From positions 1 through 34,834 of IMG/VR virus record IMGVR_UViG_3300006735_000097: a stretch of 34,834 nucleotides of DNA. One strand, given 5' to 3'. This DNA is from a virus. The position numbers were made by a program, and so were the translations under genes. The notes under the pieces were generated by a model. The model was not told where the DNA came from, did no database searches, and saw only the letters and a program-made list of their open reading frames with translations. Below are positions 24,106-30,656 of the stretch, one piece after another (the first letter of the stretch is position 1; every line of letters starts with the position of its first letter).

Positions 24106-24636
24106 TCAAGTCATTTTAAAGTGATCTCTTAAATAGTCAAGGGCCTCAATTAAGTTCTCAAATTTCTTTCCTCTACCAACAGGAATATCGTTTATTAATA
24201 AATCCCATATCATTGACTGATGTCTTTTTGTTGATTTCATAGCTTCATTAAATTCTTGCTCTGCGTCAAATCCATTTCCGACAAAAAGTTCAATACCACC
24301 TATTACAATGTTGTCTAATTTATCCCAATTAAAAGTTATAGACTTTTGTTTATTAGAATAGACTGCTAATGCTTCTAATTTTTCACCAGCGAGAAATCTT
24401 AAAGTATTTATTTTATAATCTTGTGGGCAAAGAAGCGATTTTGCATAATATTTTTGTAAATTAGAGTTATAGACTCCGTAAATATGTTTTAATCCCATTT
24501 TCATAAGGCGAAAATCGGGTAGTCGATACAATTTATCGTCAATCCTAATGATTTCTTGACCGCCTAGATCACGAACTTCAGTAGAAGAAGGACTAGGTTT
24601 CTGCTTTTTCTGTTTTTTCTTCTTTTTCTTTACCAA
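24106..24636 (-). CDS. Hypothetical protein in replication operon
   Basis: A 176-aa protein with a lysine-run N-terminus (MVKKKKKKQKKQKPSPSS) and a mixed alpha/beta body (LKHIYGVYNSNLQKYYAKSLLCPQDY, then a WDLLINDIPVGRGKKFENLIEALDYL C-terminus). The start is a TTG at 24636 with GAGG six bases upstream, giving a 44-bp overlap with the DUF1376 gene. It probably works with that replication protein, perhaps on DNA, but I recognise no family. Confidence 0.6.
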   Translation of the reverse strand: MVKKKKKKQKKQKPSPSSTEVRDLGGQEIIRIDDKLYRLPDFRLMKMGLKHIYGVYNSNLQKYYAKSLLCPQDYKINTLRFLAGEKLEALAVYSNKQKSITFNWDKLDNIVIGGIELFVGNGFDAEQEFNEAMKSTKRHQSMIWDLLINDIPVGRGKKFENLIEALDYLRDHFKMT

Positions 24637-25423
24637 ACATTACCTCTGCTCTATCAAAATCTTGCTGACTCATATTAAAAATTGGTCTACCTAACTTTTT
24701 AGACATTTCCCACCTTGTTTTAAGAATATGTAATTCATTCTTTTTTTCTTCCTCTTTTCTTGATTGAGGAGTTTGAACTTCGTTATATTTTTCGTTCTCA
24801 ATAAATCTTTCCAAAGCTGTCGAAAATTCACCTTGTTGAGAACAATATTCGGGGTATGTTTCTATTACTAGCTTCTGTTTTGCCTCTGTAAGTGCCTTAA
24901 ACTTGGAAAAAGACTTAGGTTTTGATGACCTTTGCCTCATTTTAACTGATAATCCCTTCCAAAGAGTTTCTAGTGCTAGTATATTAGTATTAGTTTCTTT
25001 AACTTTATCTTCATCTTCATTTTTATCTTTATCTACGATGATTTGTTTTTGATCTGACAAAACTGTATCAAAATTTTCTTTTGCTTTTTTTCTTGCTTGA
25101 CTACGAGTATTGGATAATTCTAATCCTTTAACATACTCTAAATGTTGCCTCTTATTAAAGTATCTGTTGTTTTCAATATAAAATTTAGCATTTAATACTT
25201 TTATTAATGAAGCCATATTTTCTTCATTTTTTTCAGCATCAAGTTCAAATGGTAAAACCATTTTAGCTAGTTCTCTAACATCATTAGGTAAACCCTTGCC
25301 ATGAGTGTTCTGTGAAAAGCATAAAAGGTCTATATAAATTCCTCTTTCAGCTAAAGAAAGAGTGCGAGTGCCTGTAATATAATCATTAGTGAATAAATAC
25401 ATAGCAGGTAGTTTATCAATCAT
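24593..25423 (-). CDS. DUF1376-type replication initiation protein
   Basis: A 276-aa protein. Residues 1-38 (MIDKLPAMYLFTNDYITGT, then LSLAERGIYIDLLCFSQ) match the DUF1376 winged-helix domain found in phage replisome organisers. A charged linker follows, and the C-terminal half (LWKGLSVKMRQRSSKPKSFSKF) is helical, as in proteins that load the host helicase. No polymerase or helicase gene is present, so this protein probably recruits the host replisome to the phage origin. It overlaps the upstream HTH gene by 4 bp. Confidence 0.75.
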   Translation of the reverse strand: MIDKLPAMYLFTNDYITGTRTLSLAERGIYIDLLCFSQNTHGKGLPNDVRELAKMVLPFELDAEKNEENMASLIKVLNAKFYIENNRYFNKRQHLEYVKGLELSNTRSQARKKAKENFDTVLSDQKQIIVDKDKNEDEDKVKETNTNILALETLWKGLSVKMRQRSSKPKSFSKFKALTEAKQKLVIETYPEYCSQQGEFSTALERFIENEKYNEVQTPQSRKEEEKKNELHILKTRWEMSKKLGRPIFNMSQQDFDRAEVMFGKEKEEKTEKAET

Positions 25424-25701
25424 TCTTGTATCTCCTTAATAACTTGAACTGTTCTCTTTTTTGCAGGAATAAAGTAAACATAACAATTCTCTTTAAGGCG
25501 ATATAAGTATTTATTGATAGAGTTAGTACCCTTGAGATTAACGCCAAATGCTATCTCCTTGTATGAGGGCGATCTGTTTTTTTGTGTTTTTTGATACATC
25601 AGAATAAAATTGATTATCTCTTTTTCTTTGGGAGTTGGCATATAAGTCATTGAGGGAAATGACCTCTGACACTGTGGGCATACTTTCAATTTCGTTTCCA
25701 A
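25420..25701 (-). CDS. LexA-type winged-HTH protein with N-terminal CxxC
   Basis: A 93-aa protein. Residues 23-80 (TPKEKEIINFILMYQ, SPSYKEIAFGVNLKG, INKYLYRLKENCYVYFIP) match the DNA-binding domain of LexA; the C-terminal peptidase domain is absent, so it cannot self-cleave. The N-terminus has CPQC. The longest frame begins at TTG 25701 with a weak RBS; an ATG at 25650 is possible. It overlaps the upstream 114-codon frame by up to 164 bp. It may repress the divergent operon at the 25963-25983 palindrome, or help initiate replication. Confidence 0.65.
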   Translation of the reverse strand: METKLKVCPQCQRSFPSMTYMPTPKEKEIINFILMYQKTQKNRSPSYKEIAFGVNLKGTNSINKYLYRLKENCYVYFIPAKKRTVQVIKEIQE

Positions 25702-25882
25702 ATAAACCTAACTCTCTTAATGTACTTTCCCAAATGATACTTTTCATATTGGGAAATACAATATTATTCTCAATACAAATTTTAGTATATTTCTTCCAAA
25801 TATCTAAGGCACACAACAAAAATCTGATCTCTCTATTTTTAAAGTTTTCGCTTTTATAAAGAAAATCTTTACAATTTTCCAT
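25538..25882 (-). CDS. Hypothetical protein overlapping the LexA-type gene
   Basis: A 114-aa frame with a perfect TATAAT at 25905-25910 just upstream, making it the first gene of the leftward operon. Residues 1-65 (NREIRFLLCALDIWKKYTKIC) look like real protein, while the last 50 lie opposite, in another frame, to the LexA-type domain and may be read-through. A +1 shift near 25640-25690 would fuse the two frames into about 155 residues. Function unknown. Confidence 0.5.
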   Translation of the reverse strand: MENCKDFLYKSENFKNREIRFLLCALDIWKKYTKICIENNIVFPNMKSIIWESTLRELGLFGNEIESMPTVSEVISLNDLYANSQRKRDNQFYSDVSKNTKKQIALIQGDSIWR

Positions 25883-25904
25883 GTTTTTAAGATATAAAGA
25901 AATA

Positions 25905-25910
25905 ATTATA
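25905..25910 (-). promoter_or_regulatory. -10 box of leftward replication/regulator operon
   Basis: A perfect TATAAT on the minus strand about 22 bp before the ATG at 25882. No clear -35. It is divergent from the promoter of the recombination operon. Confidence 0.5.
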
Positions 25911-25944
25911 AAAAATCAATTAAAAAATACAGAAAAAAACATTT

Positions 25945-25977
25945 TTGACTTGCATTATCCCTAAAAATACCTAGAGT
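25945..25977 (+). promoter_or_regulatory. Candidate promoter of recombination operon
   Basis: TTGACT at 25945-25950 is a good -35. The best -10 is TAGAGT at 25972-25977 (spacing long) or a poor TACCTA at 17 bases. With TAGAGT the RNA would start at about 25984, almost at the ATG of 25985, giving a leaderless message. The -10 lies inside the palindrome. Confidence 0.4.
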
Positions 25978-25983
25978 ATTTTT
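25963..25983. promoter_or_regulatory. Palindromic operator candidate
   Basis: AAAAATAC (25963-25970) and GTATTTTT (25976-25983) form a perfect inverted repeat around CTAGA, overlapping the probable -10 of the rightward operon and next to a divergent HTH gene. This is the classic place for a repressor site. Confidence 0.6.
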
Positions 25984-25984
25984 T

Positions 25985-26176
25985 ATGGCGAATACGAACC
26001 TTAAAGGTAATGTTTTGGACTTAAATCAACTCCTCCTTACTTCCGATAAAAGAAAAGAACTTACTGATAAGGAAAACAAAGTTAAGCAAGATTGCAGAAA
26101 CAATATTTCTCCGTTAAAAACTAAACTGCAAAAAAAATTAGTATGGTTGCACATACTAAATAATACTGACATTTAA
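25985..26176 (+). CDS. Small ORF inside inverted-repeat element
   Basis: A 63-aa, Lys/Asn-rich hydrophilic frame (MANTNLKGNVLDLNQLLLTSDKRKELTDKENK). It has no Shine-Dalgarno and its first 13 bases are one arm of a 13-bp inverted repeat, so translation would be leaderless or blocked by pairing. It may be a short regulator, or this region may act mainly as RNA. Not recognised. Confidence 0.4.
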   Translation: MANTNLKGNVLDLNQLLLTSDKRKELTDKENKVKQDCRNNISPLKTKLQKKLVWLHILNNTDI

Positions 26177-26211
26177 TTTTTGTTTTTTCATAGTCTGCTC
26201 GTATTCGCCAT
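25985..26211 (+). other. Structured leader: 13-bp inverted repeat around a short ORF
   Basis: ATGGCGAATACGA (25985-25997) is the exact reverse complement of 26199-26211. In RNA these arms would close a loop of about 200 bases and hide the start codon. Inside, TTAGTATG/CATACTAA (26138-26159) forms an 8-bp hairpin and a T-rich tract follows at 26172-26189. The arms are GC-richer than the surroundings. It could be a regulatory RNA, an operator pair or a small insertion. Confidence 0.6.
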
Positions 26212-26227
26212 TTAGAAAGGGAAAGCG

Positions 26228-26596
26228 ATGAATAAAAAAATATCTAAAGTTAGTGCAACTAAAATATACAAAAAACTTAATAAAATAGATGCACATATAG
26301 AATATTTGCAATTAAATATGTTTGAAAAAAAACAAATATTAGTCAAAAATTTTTATAATGCAGATTATTCATTAAATAATGAATTATCGTCAAATCAATT
26401 AGTAAAAAAAATTATGTCATGTCATGCTGACTTTGAAAAAATAAGACAACTAATTTACGATATTATGTTTGATGTACCTGAGATTGATGAAGTATTTATA
26501 AAAGAAAAATCAGATGGTTATGTGGACTTAGAAGAAAGAAAAAAAGAGAAAATAGTTAAAGAAAAATTAGTAAATTTTTTTAGTAAGGAGATATAA
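26228..26596 (+). CDS. Hypothetical helical protein, recombination operon
   Basis: A 122-aa Lys/Asn-rich helical protein, RBS GAAAGGG upstream. Helices at about 8-45 and a C-terminal KEKIVKEKLVNFFSKEI segment. It lies three bases before the nuclease gene. No motif recognised; perhaps an accessory factor of the recombination module. Confidence 0.6.
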   Translation: MNKKISKVSATKIYKKLNKIDAHIEYLQLNMFEKKQILVKNFYNADYSLNNELSSNQLVKKIMSCHADFEKIRQLIYDIMFDVPEIDEVFIKEKSDGYVDLEERKKEKIVKEKLVNFFSKEI

Positions 26597-26599
26597 ATA

Positions 26600-27232
26600 T
26601 TGTCACATATAGATTATAAAGTGGACGGAATTAAAGTTCCTAGAGTCACTAAAATTCTTGGTAGATATAAAAATTCAACAGGACTCATTATTTGGAGTAA
26701 TCAATTAGGACTAGAAGGAAAATCCTATCATGCAGAACTTAATAAAGCTGGTGATATAGGTACTGCATTACACGAATTAGCCGAACTACATATTAAGGGT
26801 GAATATTATGAATTACCTGAAGATCCAATAGTTCAAGAATGTTTTAATAAATTTAAAGATTGGTGGAGTGAGCAAAACTATGAAGTCAATTTTACTGAAA
26901 AAAGTTTTTGTTGTCGTAAATATAAATATGGTGGAACTGCTGATCTTGTTGTCAATGGCGATACAATTATTGATTTTAAGACGAGTAAAGCTGTCTATGA
27001 CGATCACCTAGTACAAATGTCAGCTTACAGGTACATGATTGAGGAGCAAGACGGAATAGAAATTAATAAAGGTATTCTTGCAAGATTTGGAAAAGAAACT
27101 GATGATTTTGAAATAAGAGAGTTTTCTAAATCTGATCTGAATAAAGGTTTTAAATATTTTAAAGTTTTACGAGAGGCATTTGATCTCGACAAGCAAATTT
27201 CAAAATTAACAAGAAAGGCAAAAAAGAAATGA
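26600..27232 (+). CDS. PD-(D/E)XK exonuclease (Cas4/RecB-like)
   Basis: A 210-aa nuclease. The core residues are visible in order: GTALHELAELH (H58), YGGTADLVV (D115), IIDFKTSK (D125, K127) and QMSAYRY (Q139, Y143), the motifs of the RecB/Cas4 nuclease group. The start is TTG at 26600, fixed by AAGGAG upstream. It overlaps the ERF gene by 4 bp. It should resect DNA ends to give single strands for the annealase next door, forming a phage recombination pair like lambda Exo-Beta in role. Confidence 0.88.
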   Translation: MSHIDYKVDGIKVPRVTKILGRYKNSTGLIIWSNQLGLEGKSYHAELNKAGDIGTALHELAELHIKGEYYELPEDPIVQECFNKFKDWWSEQNYEVNFTEKSFCCRKYKYGGTADLVVNGDTIIDFKTSKAVYDDHLVQMSAYRYMIEEQDGIEINKGILARFGKETDDFEIREFSKSDLNKGFKYFKVLREAFDLDKQISKLTRKAKKK

Positions 27233-27660
27233 CTATATATAGAAAGATATTTGATATTACACATGAGGTTAGGTCTGTATCACAGACTAAGCCAAAGGGT
27301 ATTCAATATAAAGTCACTAATTGGAATGATGTTAATGATGTTGTTCGTGAACAATTAGCAAAACATAAATTACTTCTTATTCCTAAAGTTATGGATCACA
27401 CAAAAGAGGGTAATTTAACTACAGTAAAAATGAATTGTGATGTCATAGATGTAGATACCAACGAAAAAATGACTGTTGGTGATTACTATGGGTATGGGGT
27501 TGACAATTCTGATAAGGGAGTGGGTAAAGCCACAACATACGCATACAAGTATTTAATAATGAAGTTATTTTTACTTGAAGTTGGCGAAGCAGAAGATTCA
27601 GAAAACGAAAATCCTGTTGCCACTAAACCAAAACAAGAAAAAAAGGAGCATTCAATATGA
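27229..27660 (+). CDS. erf: ERF-family single-strand annealing protein
   Basis: A 143-aa protein with the ERF core: NWNDVNDVVREQLAKHKLLLIPKV, then GYGVDNSDKGVGKATTYAYKYLIMKLFLLEVGE at about 88-120. That block (G-x-D-x-x-DK-x-x-G-K-A-x-T-x-A-x-KY) is diagnostic of ERF recombinases. The C-terminal tail is charged. It anneals complementary single strands, for recombination and probably genome concatemer formation. Coupled by overlaps to the nuclease before it and the SSB-like gene after it. Confidence 0.88.
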   Translation: MTIYRKIFDITHEVRSVSQTKPKGIQYKVTNWNDVNDVVREQLAKHKLLLIPKVMDHTKEGNLTTVKMNCDVIDVDTNEKMTVGDYYGYGVDNSDKGVGKATTYAYKYLIMKLFLLEVGEAEDSENENPVATKPKQEKKEHSI

Positions 27661-27944
27661 GTGAAGTAATAATAAAAGCTACTCTATTTAAGAACGAGTA
27701 CAAAGAGGAAGGTGACTCTAAACCTGACTATCAAAATAAAACAATCTGTTATCCTGATGATGTTCTACAGGAAGATATAGTTCTTAAAAAAGGACAGGCA
27801 TACAGTATCGCTTTATGGAAGGGTGATAAAGGTAGTCTCTCTGTAAGAATACAAGAGGCATATAAAAAACCTGAAGAACAGACTCATCAACCTAAAGAAG
27901 AATCTGCTCCAGTAGATACTTCTAGTTCGGACATTCCGTTTTAA
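27657..27944 (+). CDS. SSB-like single-strand DNA binding protein
   Basis: A 95-aa protein with a beta-rich first 70 residues (EVIIKATLFKNEY, QAYSIALWKG, GSLSVRIQEAYKK) fitting an OB fold. A Pro/Glu/Ser linker leads to the C-terminal SSSDIPF. The DIPF ending is the hallmark tip by which SSB proteins bind partner enzymes. Together with nuclease and annealase it completes a recombination cassette. Shorter than bacterial SSB, so the OB assignment is by pattern. Confidence 0.75.
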   Translation: MSEVIIKATLFKNEYKEEGDSKPDYQNKTICYPDDVLQEDIVLKKGQAYSIALWKGDKGSLSVRIQEAYKKPEEQTHQPKEESAPVDTSSSDIPF

Positions 27945-28045
27945 TGACCTTGATAGTTTTAACAGCATTAGAGTTATTAGTTTTATTACTAATAGCTTTA
28001 ATGGTGTGGGCAATAGGCGATCAGTTGAGTAAAAAAGATGAGTAG
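27944..28045 (+). CDS. 33-aa membrane microprotein
   Basis: A 33-aa frame beginning with an ATG that overlaps the SSB stop (TAATG) and ending in an 8-bp overlap with the HNH gene. Nearly all of residues 3-25 are hydrophobic (a Leu-rich single membrane helix), then GDQLSKKDE. The tight coupling at both ends supports it. Function unknown. Confidence 0.5.
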   Translation: MTLIVLTALELLVLLLIALMVWAIGDQLSKKDE

Positions 28046-28361
28046 ATTTGATAATTATATAATAGATTATTTAGAAGGGAGAGAATTTTTGAAAAAACAT
28101 ACGAAAGTTTTTATGGATTATTGGGGATATGACATTCCTGAAGATGTGACTTGTATGGTCTGTTATAGTCCTGCTGTTGACCTTCATCATATTCAAGGTA
28201 GGGGAATGGGATCGAGTGATAACAAAGACCACCCAACTAACTTAGCGAGTTTGTGTAGAGCTTGTCACGAAAAAACAGCAAGTAAAAAATTCAATGCTTT
28301 TGTTTACACAAAGTTATTAGAACGCATTATAGATAAGGTGGAAAAAGATGGAAGGATATAG
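28038..28361 (+). CDS. HNH endonuclease
   Basis: A 107-aa protein with a complete HNH layout: zinc cysteines CMVC (39-42) and CRACH (73-77), and the catalytic DLHHIQGRGMG (49-58) with a following Asn. As the fourth enzyme of the recombination module it may resolve branched DNA, as NinG/Rap-type or endonuclease VII-like enzymes do. A homing role is less likely because it is embedded and overlapped by neighbours. Confidence 0.82.
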   Translation: MSRFDNYIIDYLEGREFLKKHTKVFMDYWGYDIPEDVTCMVCYSPAVDLHHIQGRGMGSSDNKDHPTNLASLCRACHEKTASKKFNAFVYTKLLERIIDKVEKDGRI

Positions 28362-28701
28362 TCCTGAATTTATTGCTAATGCAAAAGCAGAAGCAGTAAA
28401 AAATTATCGTGATGCTAAAAGGCATTATGATAGGTCTGCAAGAACTAAAGATCATATCTACGATACTGCTTATTTAAAAATATTACATGGTTCAAATGAA
28501 AAAGTGACTGTAGAAACTGCTAAAGCCAAAGCAAGACAAAGCGAAGATGTATTAGCTTGTAATGTTGCTTTAGATGAAGATAGAAAAAAACTAGATGATG
28601 CTTTTGTAGAATTAGAAAGAATAGAAACAAAGATACAAATGATCTTAGATCAGAACGCACTAAAGAGAACTGAAATGAAACTGGGGAGTATTTTGACATG
28701 A
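28348..28701 (+). CDS. Coiled-coil protein, hypothetical
   Basis: A 117-aa, Ala/Lys/Glu/Asp-rich protein, almost all helix, with a long coiled coil in the second half (VALDEDRKKLDDAFVELERIETKIQMI). It overlaps the HNH gene by 14 bp and the next gene by 4 bp. Similar short coiled-coil proteins accompany phage recombination genes. Function not recognised. Confidence 0.65.
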   Translation: MEGYSPEFIANAKAEAVKNYRDAKRHYDRSARTKDHIYDTAYLKILHGSNEKVTVETAKAKARQSEDVLACNVALDEDRKKLDDAFVELERIETKIQMILDQNALKRTEMKLGSILT

Positions 28702-28949
28702 AGAATATTGAGGTTAAAAAAACTTGGAATGGAAGAATATCTCTAAGAGATTATATTGTGGAAACACAAATAAGAAAAAAAGAACCTGTTAGGGTTCTTT
28801 ATAAATCAGATCAGATGATTTTATCACCTGAACAATTAGAAAAAAGAGATTACATGACTGAATGTATCTCAAGATATACTGGAAAGAAATACAAGCTATA
28901 TGATTATGTATGGAAACCACAAGACAATAGACAAGGGGAATTAATATAA
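28698..28949 (+). CDS. Small basic protein, hypothetical
   Basis: An 83-aa basic protein, with NGRISLRDYIVETQIRKKEPVRVLY and a C-terminal YDYVWKPQDN. It is coupled at both ends by short overlaps. Not recognised; may be nucleic-acid-associated given its place in the recombination operon. Confidence 0.6.
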   Translation: MKNIEVKKTWNGRISLRDYIVETQIRKKEPVRVLYKSDQMILSPEQLEKRDYMTECISRYTGKKYKLYDYVWKPQDNRQGELI

Positions 28950-29182
28950 TGAAAGATAAAATGATTTATTACTACAAAGATTTAGGGCAAATCTTTGGGA
29001 AACACGAAAGAACTATGCAACGATTGATAAGTAAGATAAGGTTAGAGAACCCTAAAAATCAATCTTTGAATCGTTGGATAGGCAGTAGTTGGTACTGCAC
29101 ACATAATGATTTAGAGGAGGTATTTAGGTTATGCTCAAAGTCGGAAAGCGAAAAGACGGAAGAAGTCCATTCTACTACATAA
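28949..29182 (+). CDS. Small HTH-like protein, last intact gene of operon
   Basis: A 77-aa protein whose start (YYYKDLGQIFGKHERTMQRLISKIR) resembles an excisionase or MerR-type winged helix, with RWIGSSWYCTHNDLEEVF after it. An excisionase-like protein directly before an integrase N-terminus would be a natural pair. Its 3' end overlaps that remnant by 52 bp. Confidence 0.55.
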   Translation: MKDKMIYYYKDLGQIFGKHERTMQRLISKIRLENPKNQSLNRWIGSSWYCTHNDLEEVFRLCSKSESEKTEEVHSTT

Positions 29183-29262
29183 AAGGAACGCACCATTATT
29201 TTAAAGTTAGATACTGTATTTCTTTTATAACTCCTTTAGGAATTATTTGTGATCTACCATAG
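29131..29262 (+). pseudogene. Truncated tyrosine-integrase N-terminus (relic)
   Basis: An ATG at 29131 with an excellent RBS (GAGGAGG, ten bases) opens a 43-codon frame starting MLKVGKRKDGRSPFYYIKGT. The pattern KRKDGRSP-x-YY-x-(R/K)-GT is how many phage tyrosine integrases begin. After about 25 residues the similarity stops, and the frame runs into the antisense end of the gene at 29196-29453. No arm-binding or catalytic domain follows. I infer a deleted integrase. A genuine small ORF is the alternative. Confidence 0.5.
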
Positions 29263-29453
29263 AGATCATCTGAGTTGTCATGGTCTTTATCACCTGAAAT
29301 AATTACATATTCAGAATTTTCCTCCATAAGAAAACCAAGTGAATCTATAGTACAAAGTTTACTATCTAATAAATCATCTTTGGTCTGCCAAGTGGATAGA
29401 CTACATTCGTTAGTATCTAACCAAATGACATTGACCATAGGAGGAGTAGGCAT
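29196..29453 (-). CDS. Conserved phage protein of unknown function
   Basis: An 85-aa protein: VNVIWLDTNECSLSTWQTKDDL, then CTIDSLGFLMEENSEYVIISGDKD and IIPKGVIKEIQYL. A V-x-W-x-D-x-x-S/x-WQ start and an (I/V)PKG-x-I end occur in many phage proteins with no assigned role. The start overlaps the preceding stop (TAATG). Its 3' end overlaps the integrase relic on the other strand. Confidence 0.7.
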   Translation of the reverse strand: MPTPPMVNVIWLDTNECSLSTWQTKDDLLDSKLCTIDSLGFLMEENSEYVIISGDKDHDNSDDLYGRSQIIPKGVIKEIQYLTLK

Positions 29454-29596
29454 TATTTCTTTTTCTTCTTCTTTTTCTTCTTCTTAGGGAAACCAGCTTT
29501 CATATTAGCATAAGCCTCATCACTGATTGTGCTATTCTTTTTTGATCTGCTTGTTCCAGCTTTTTTTCTTTTATTAATGTTTCTGTAAAGTGACAT
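29453..29596 (-). CDS. 47-aa lysine-tailed microprotein
   Basis: A 47-aa protein beginning MSLYRNINKRKKAGTSRSKK and ending in ten consecutive lysines. It overlaps both neighbours by one base (TAATG). Such a tail should bind nucleic acid or acidic protein. It is one of three successive Lys-rich short proteins. Function unknown. Confidence 0.6.
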   Translation of the reverse strand: MSLYRNINKRKKAGTSRSKKNSTISDEAYANMKAGFPKKKKKKKKKK

Positions 29597-29700
29597 TATT
29601 TACTCTTCTTCTTTTTCTTTTTATCTTTTTTCTTATCTTCGTTTAGTTTCTTTAATCCTTTAGATGTATAAGGATATGACTTTCCTTTGTATGTTGGCAT
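29596..29700 (-). CDS. 34-aa lysine-rich microprotein
   Basis: A 34-aa protein starting MPTYKGKSYPYTSKG and ending in a Lys-rich tail (DKKKDKKKKKKSK). The YKGKSYPYTxKG opening is shared, as I recall, by short proteins in many marine phages. RBS TAGGAG is upstream and its stop overlaps the next ATG. Function unknown. Confidence 0.6.
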   Translation of the reverse strand: MPTYKGKSYPYTSKGLKKLNEDKKKDKKKKKKSK

Positions 29701-29708
29701 ATATTCTC

Positions 29709-29954
29709 CTAACAGTTCCACATTCTACGAGACCAATAGTTTGCAGATAGTTTATTATTTTTACCTTTGATCCCACCTGATCTCGCACAATAAGATTTTT
29801 TTCGTGCAGGTGAGTTCTTCTTGATGCTCATATTAGGATCACCAAAGTTAATCTTTTTTACTTTGTCACCATCTTTTACGAACACCTTGAATTTTTTTAC
29901 ATCGCCCTTCATGGGTTTATTCAGTTTGACTGTTCTACCCTGATACTTCGCCAC
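29709..29954 (-). CDS. Conserved basic phage protein
   Basis: An 81-aa basic protein: VKLNKPMKGDVKKFKVFVKDGDKVKKINFGDPNMSIKKNSPARKKSYCARS, ending NYWSRRMWNC. The FGDPNM-x-IKK core followed by a basic, Cys-containing end (CARSGG...WSRRMWNC) is a recurrent unassigned family in marine phages. It may be virion-associated or DNA-binding. Overlaps the upstream gene by 20 bp. Confidence 0.7.
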   Translation of the reverse strand: MAKYQGRTVKLNKPMKGDVKKFKVFVKDGDKVKKINFGDPNMSIKKNSPARKKSYCARSGGIKGKNNKLSANYWSRRMWNC

Positions 29955-30246
29955 TACTGACTCCTAAAGAACTTAATTCCACCTTTTCTTGTTTTTCTAA
30001 TTGATCTACAAACGATTGATCTTGTGAAGATGCGTAATCAGCTTTTGCTTTTTGAAATGCAATCACATCATCTACTGTTATCTTTAGTTTTTCTTCTCTA
30101 AGTTGAGCATTCTTCTCTGCCCAGTTGTCTAGTCGTTCATTTAGAAACTTAATATGGAAATTTTTTTCTTCGTTGTCTTTTTTGACTTCTCTTAGTTCTT
30201 TTTTAGTTTTGCGTAGTAATGCTTCTACTTCTTTGACTGTACTCAT
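29935..30246 (-). CDS. Coiled-coil protein near lysis genes
   Basis: A 103-aa charged protein; residues 5-60 form a strong coiled coil (VEALLRKTKKELREVKKDNEEKN). No membrane segment, so not a spanin by itself. It overlaps the holin gene by 4 bp. Function unknown. Confidence 0.6.
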   Translation of the reverse strand: MSTVKEVEALLRKTKKELREVKKDNEEKNFHIKFLNERLDNWAEKNAQLREEKLKITVDDVIAFQKAKADYASSQDQSFVDQLEKQEKVELSSLGVSSGEVSG

Positions 30247-30656
30247 TTAGATACCCCTGACTTTTTTTCGTAAGTTCTTAATGCTCCCATACCTAAAAGT
30301 GCCATAACTAAAGGCATCAAAGTACCCATATCGAGTTCAGGTAAAGGTGCAGTCTCTAAACTAAATGTTGCAATAACAAACATTAAGAATTGTTTTAAAA
30401 CATATTCCCAAAATATAGCTAATGCACATGACATACCTATTAATGGTCGCCATGATCTTTGCAACATACCTGATAAACCACCAGCTACTGACTTAGCATC
30501 AGCAAGGTTAATATCAGATTGTGCTTTGTTTATCTGTGCTTCAATTTCTTTTAATTTAATTTTAGCTTGTGCTTTTTCATCTTCAGAAGTGTGAAGTGAA
30601 TCTATTATTCCACCAACATTTTTTACAAGATCGCCACCTAATAATTTACTTAACAT
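30243..30656 (-). CDS. Holin, GTA-type 3-TM family
   Basis: A 137-aa protein. After a charged helical N-terminus it has SWRPLIGMSCALAIFWEYVLKQFLMFVIATFS (about 68-99) and LMPLVMALLGMGALRTYEKKSGV (about 112-135). SWRP, the acidic E-L-D between helices, and the terminal G-x-x-RTYEK-x-x-G match the GTA 3-TM holin family. It would permeabilise the inner membrane so the lysozyme encoded next to it reaches peptidoglycan. Coupled to the lysozyme by a one-base overlap. Confidence 0.85.
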   Translation of the reverse strand: MLSKLLGGDLVKNVGGIIDSLHTSEDEKAQAKIKLKEIEAQINKAQSDINLADAKSVAGGLSGMLQRSWRPLIGMSCALAIFWEYVLKQFLMFVIATFSLETAPLPELDMGTLMPLVMALLGMGALRTYEKKSGVSK

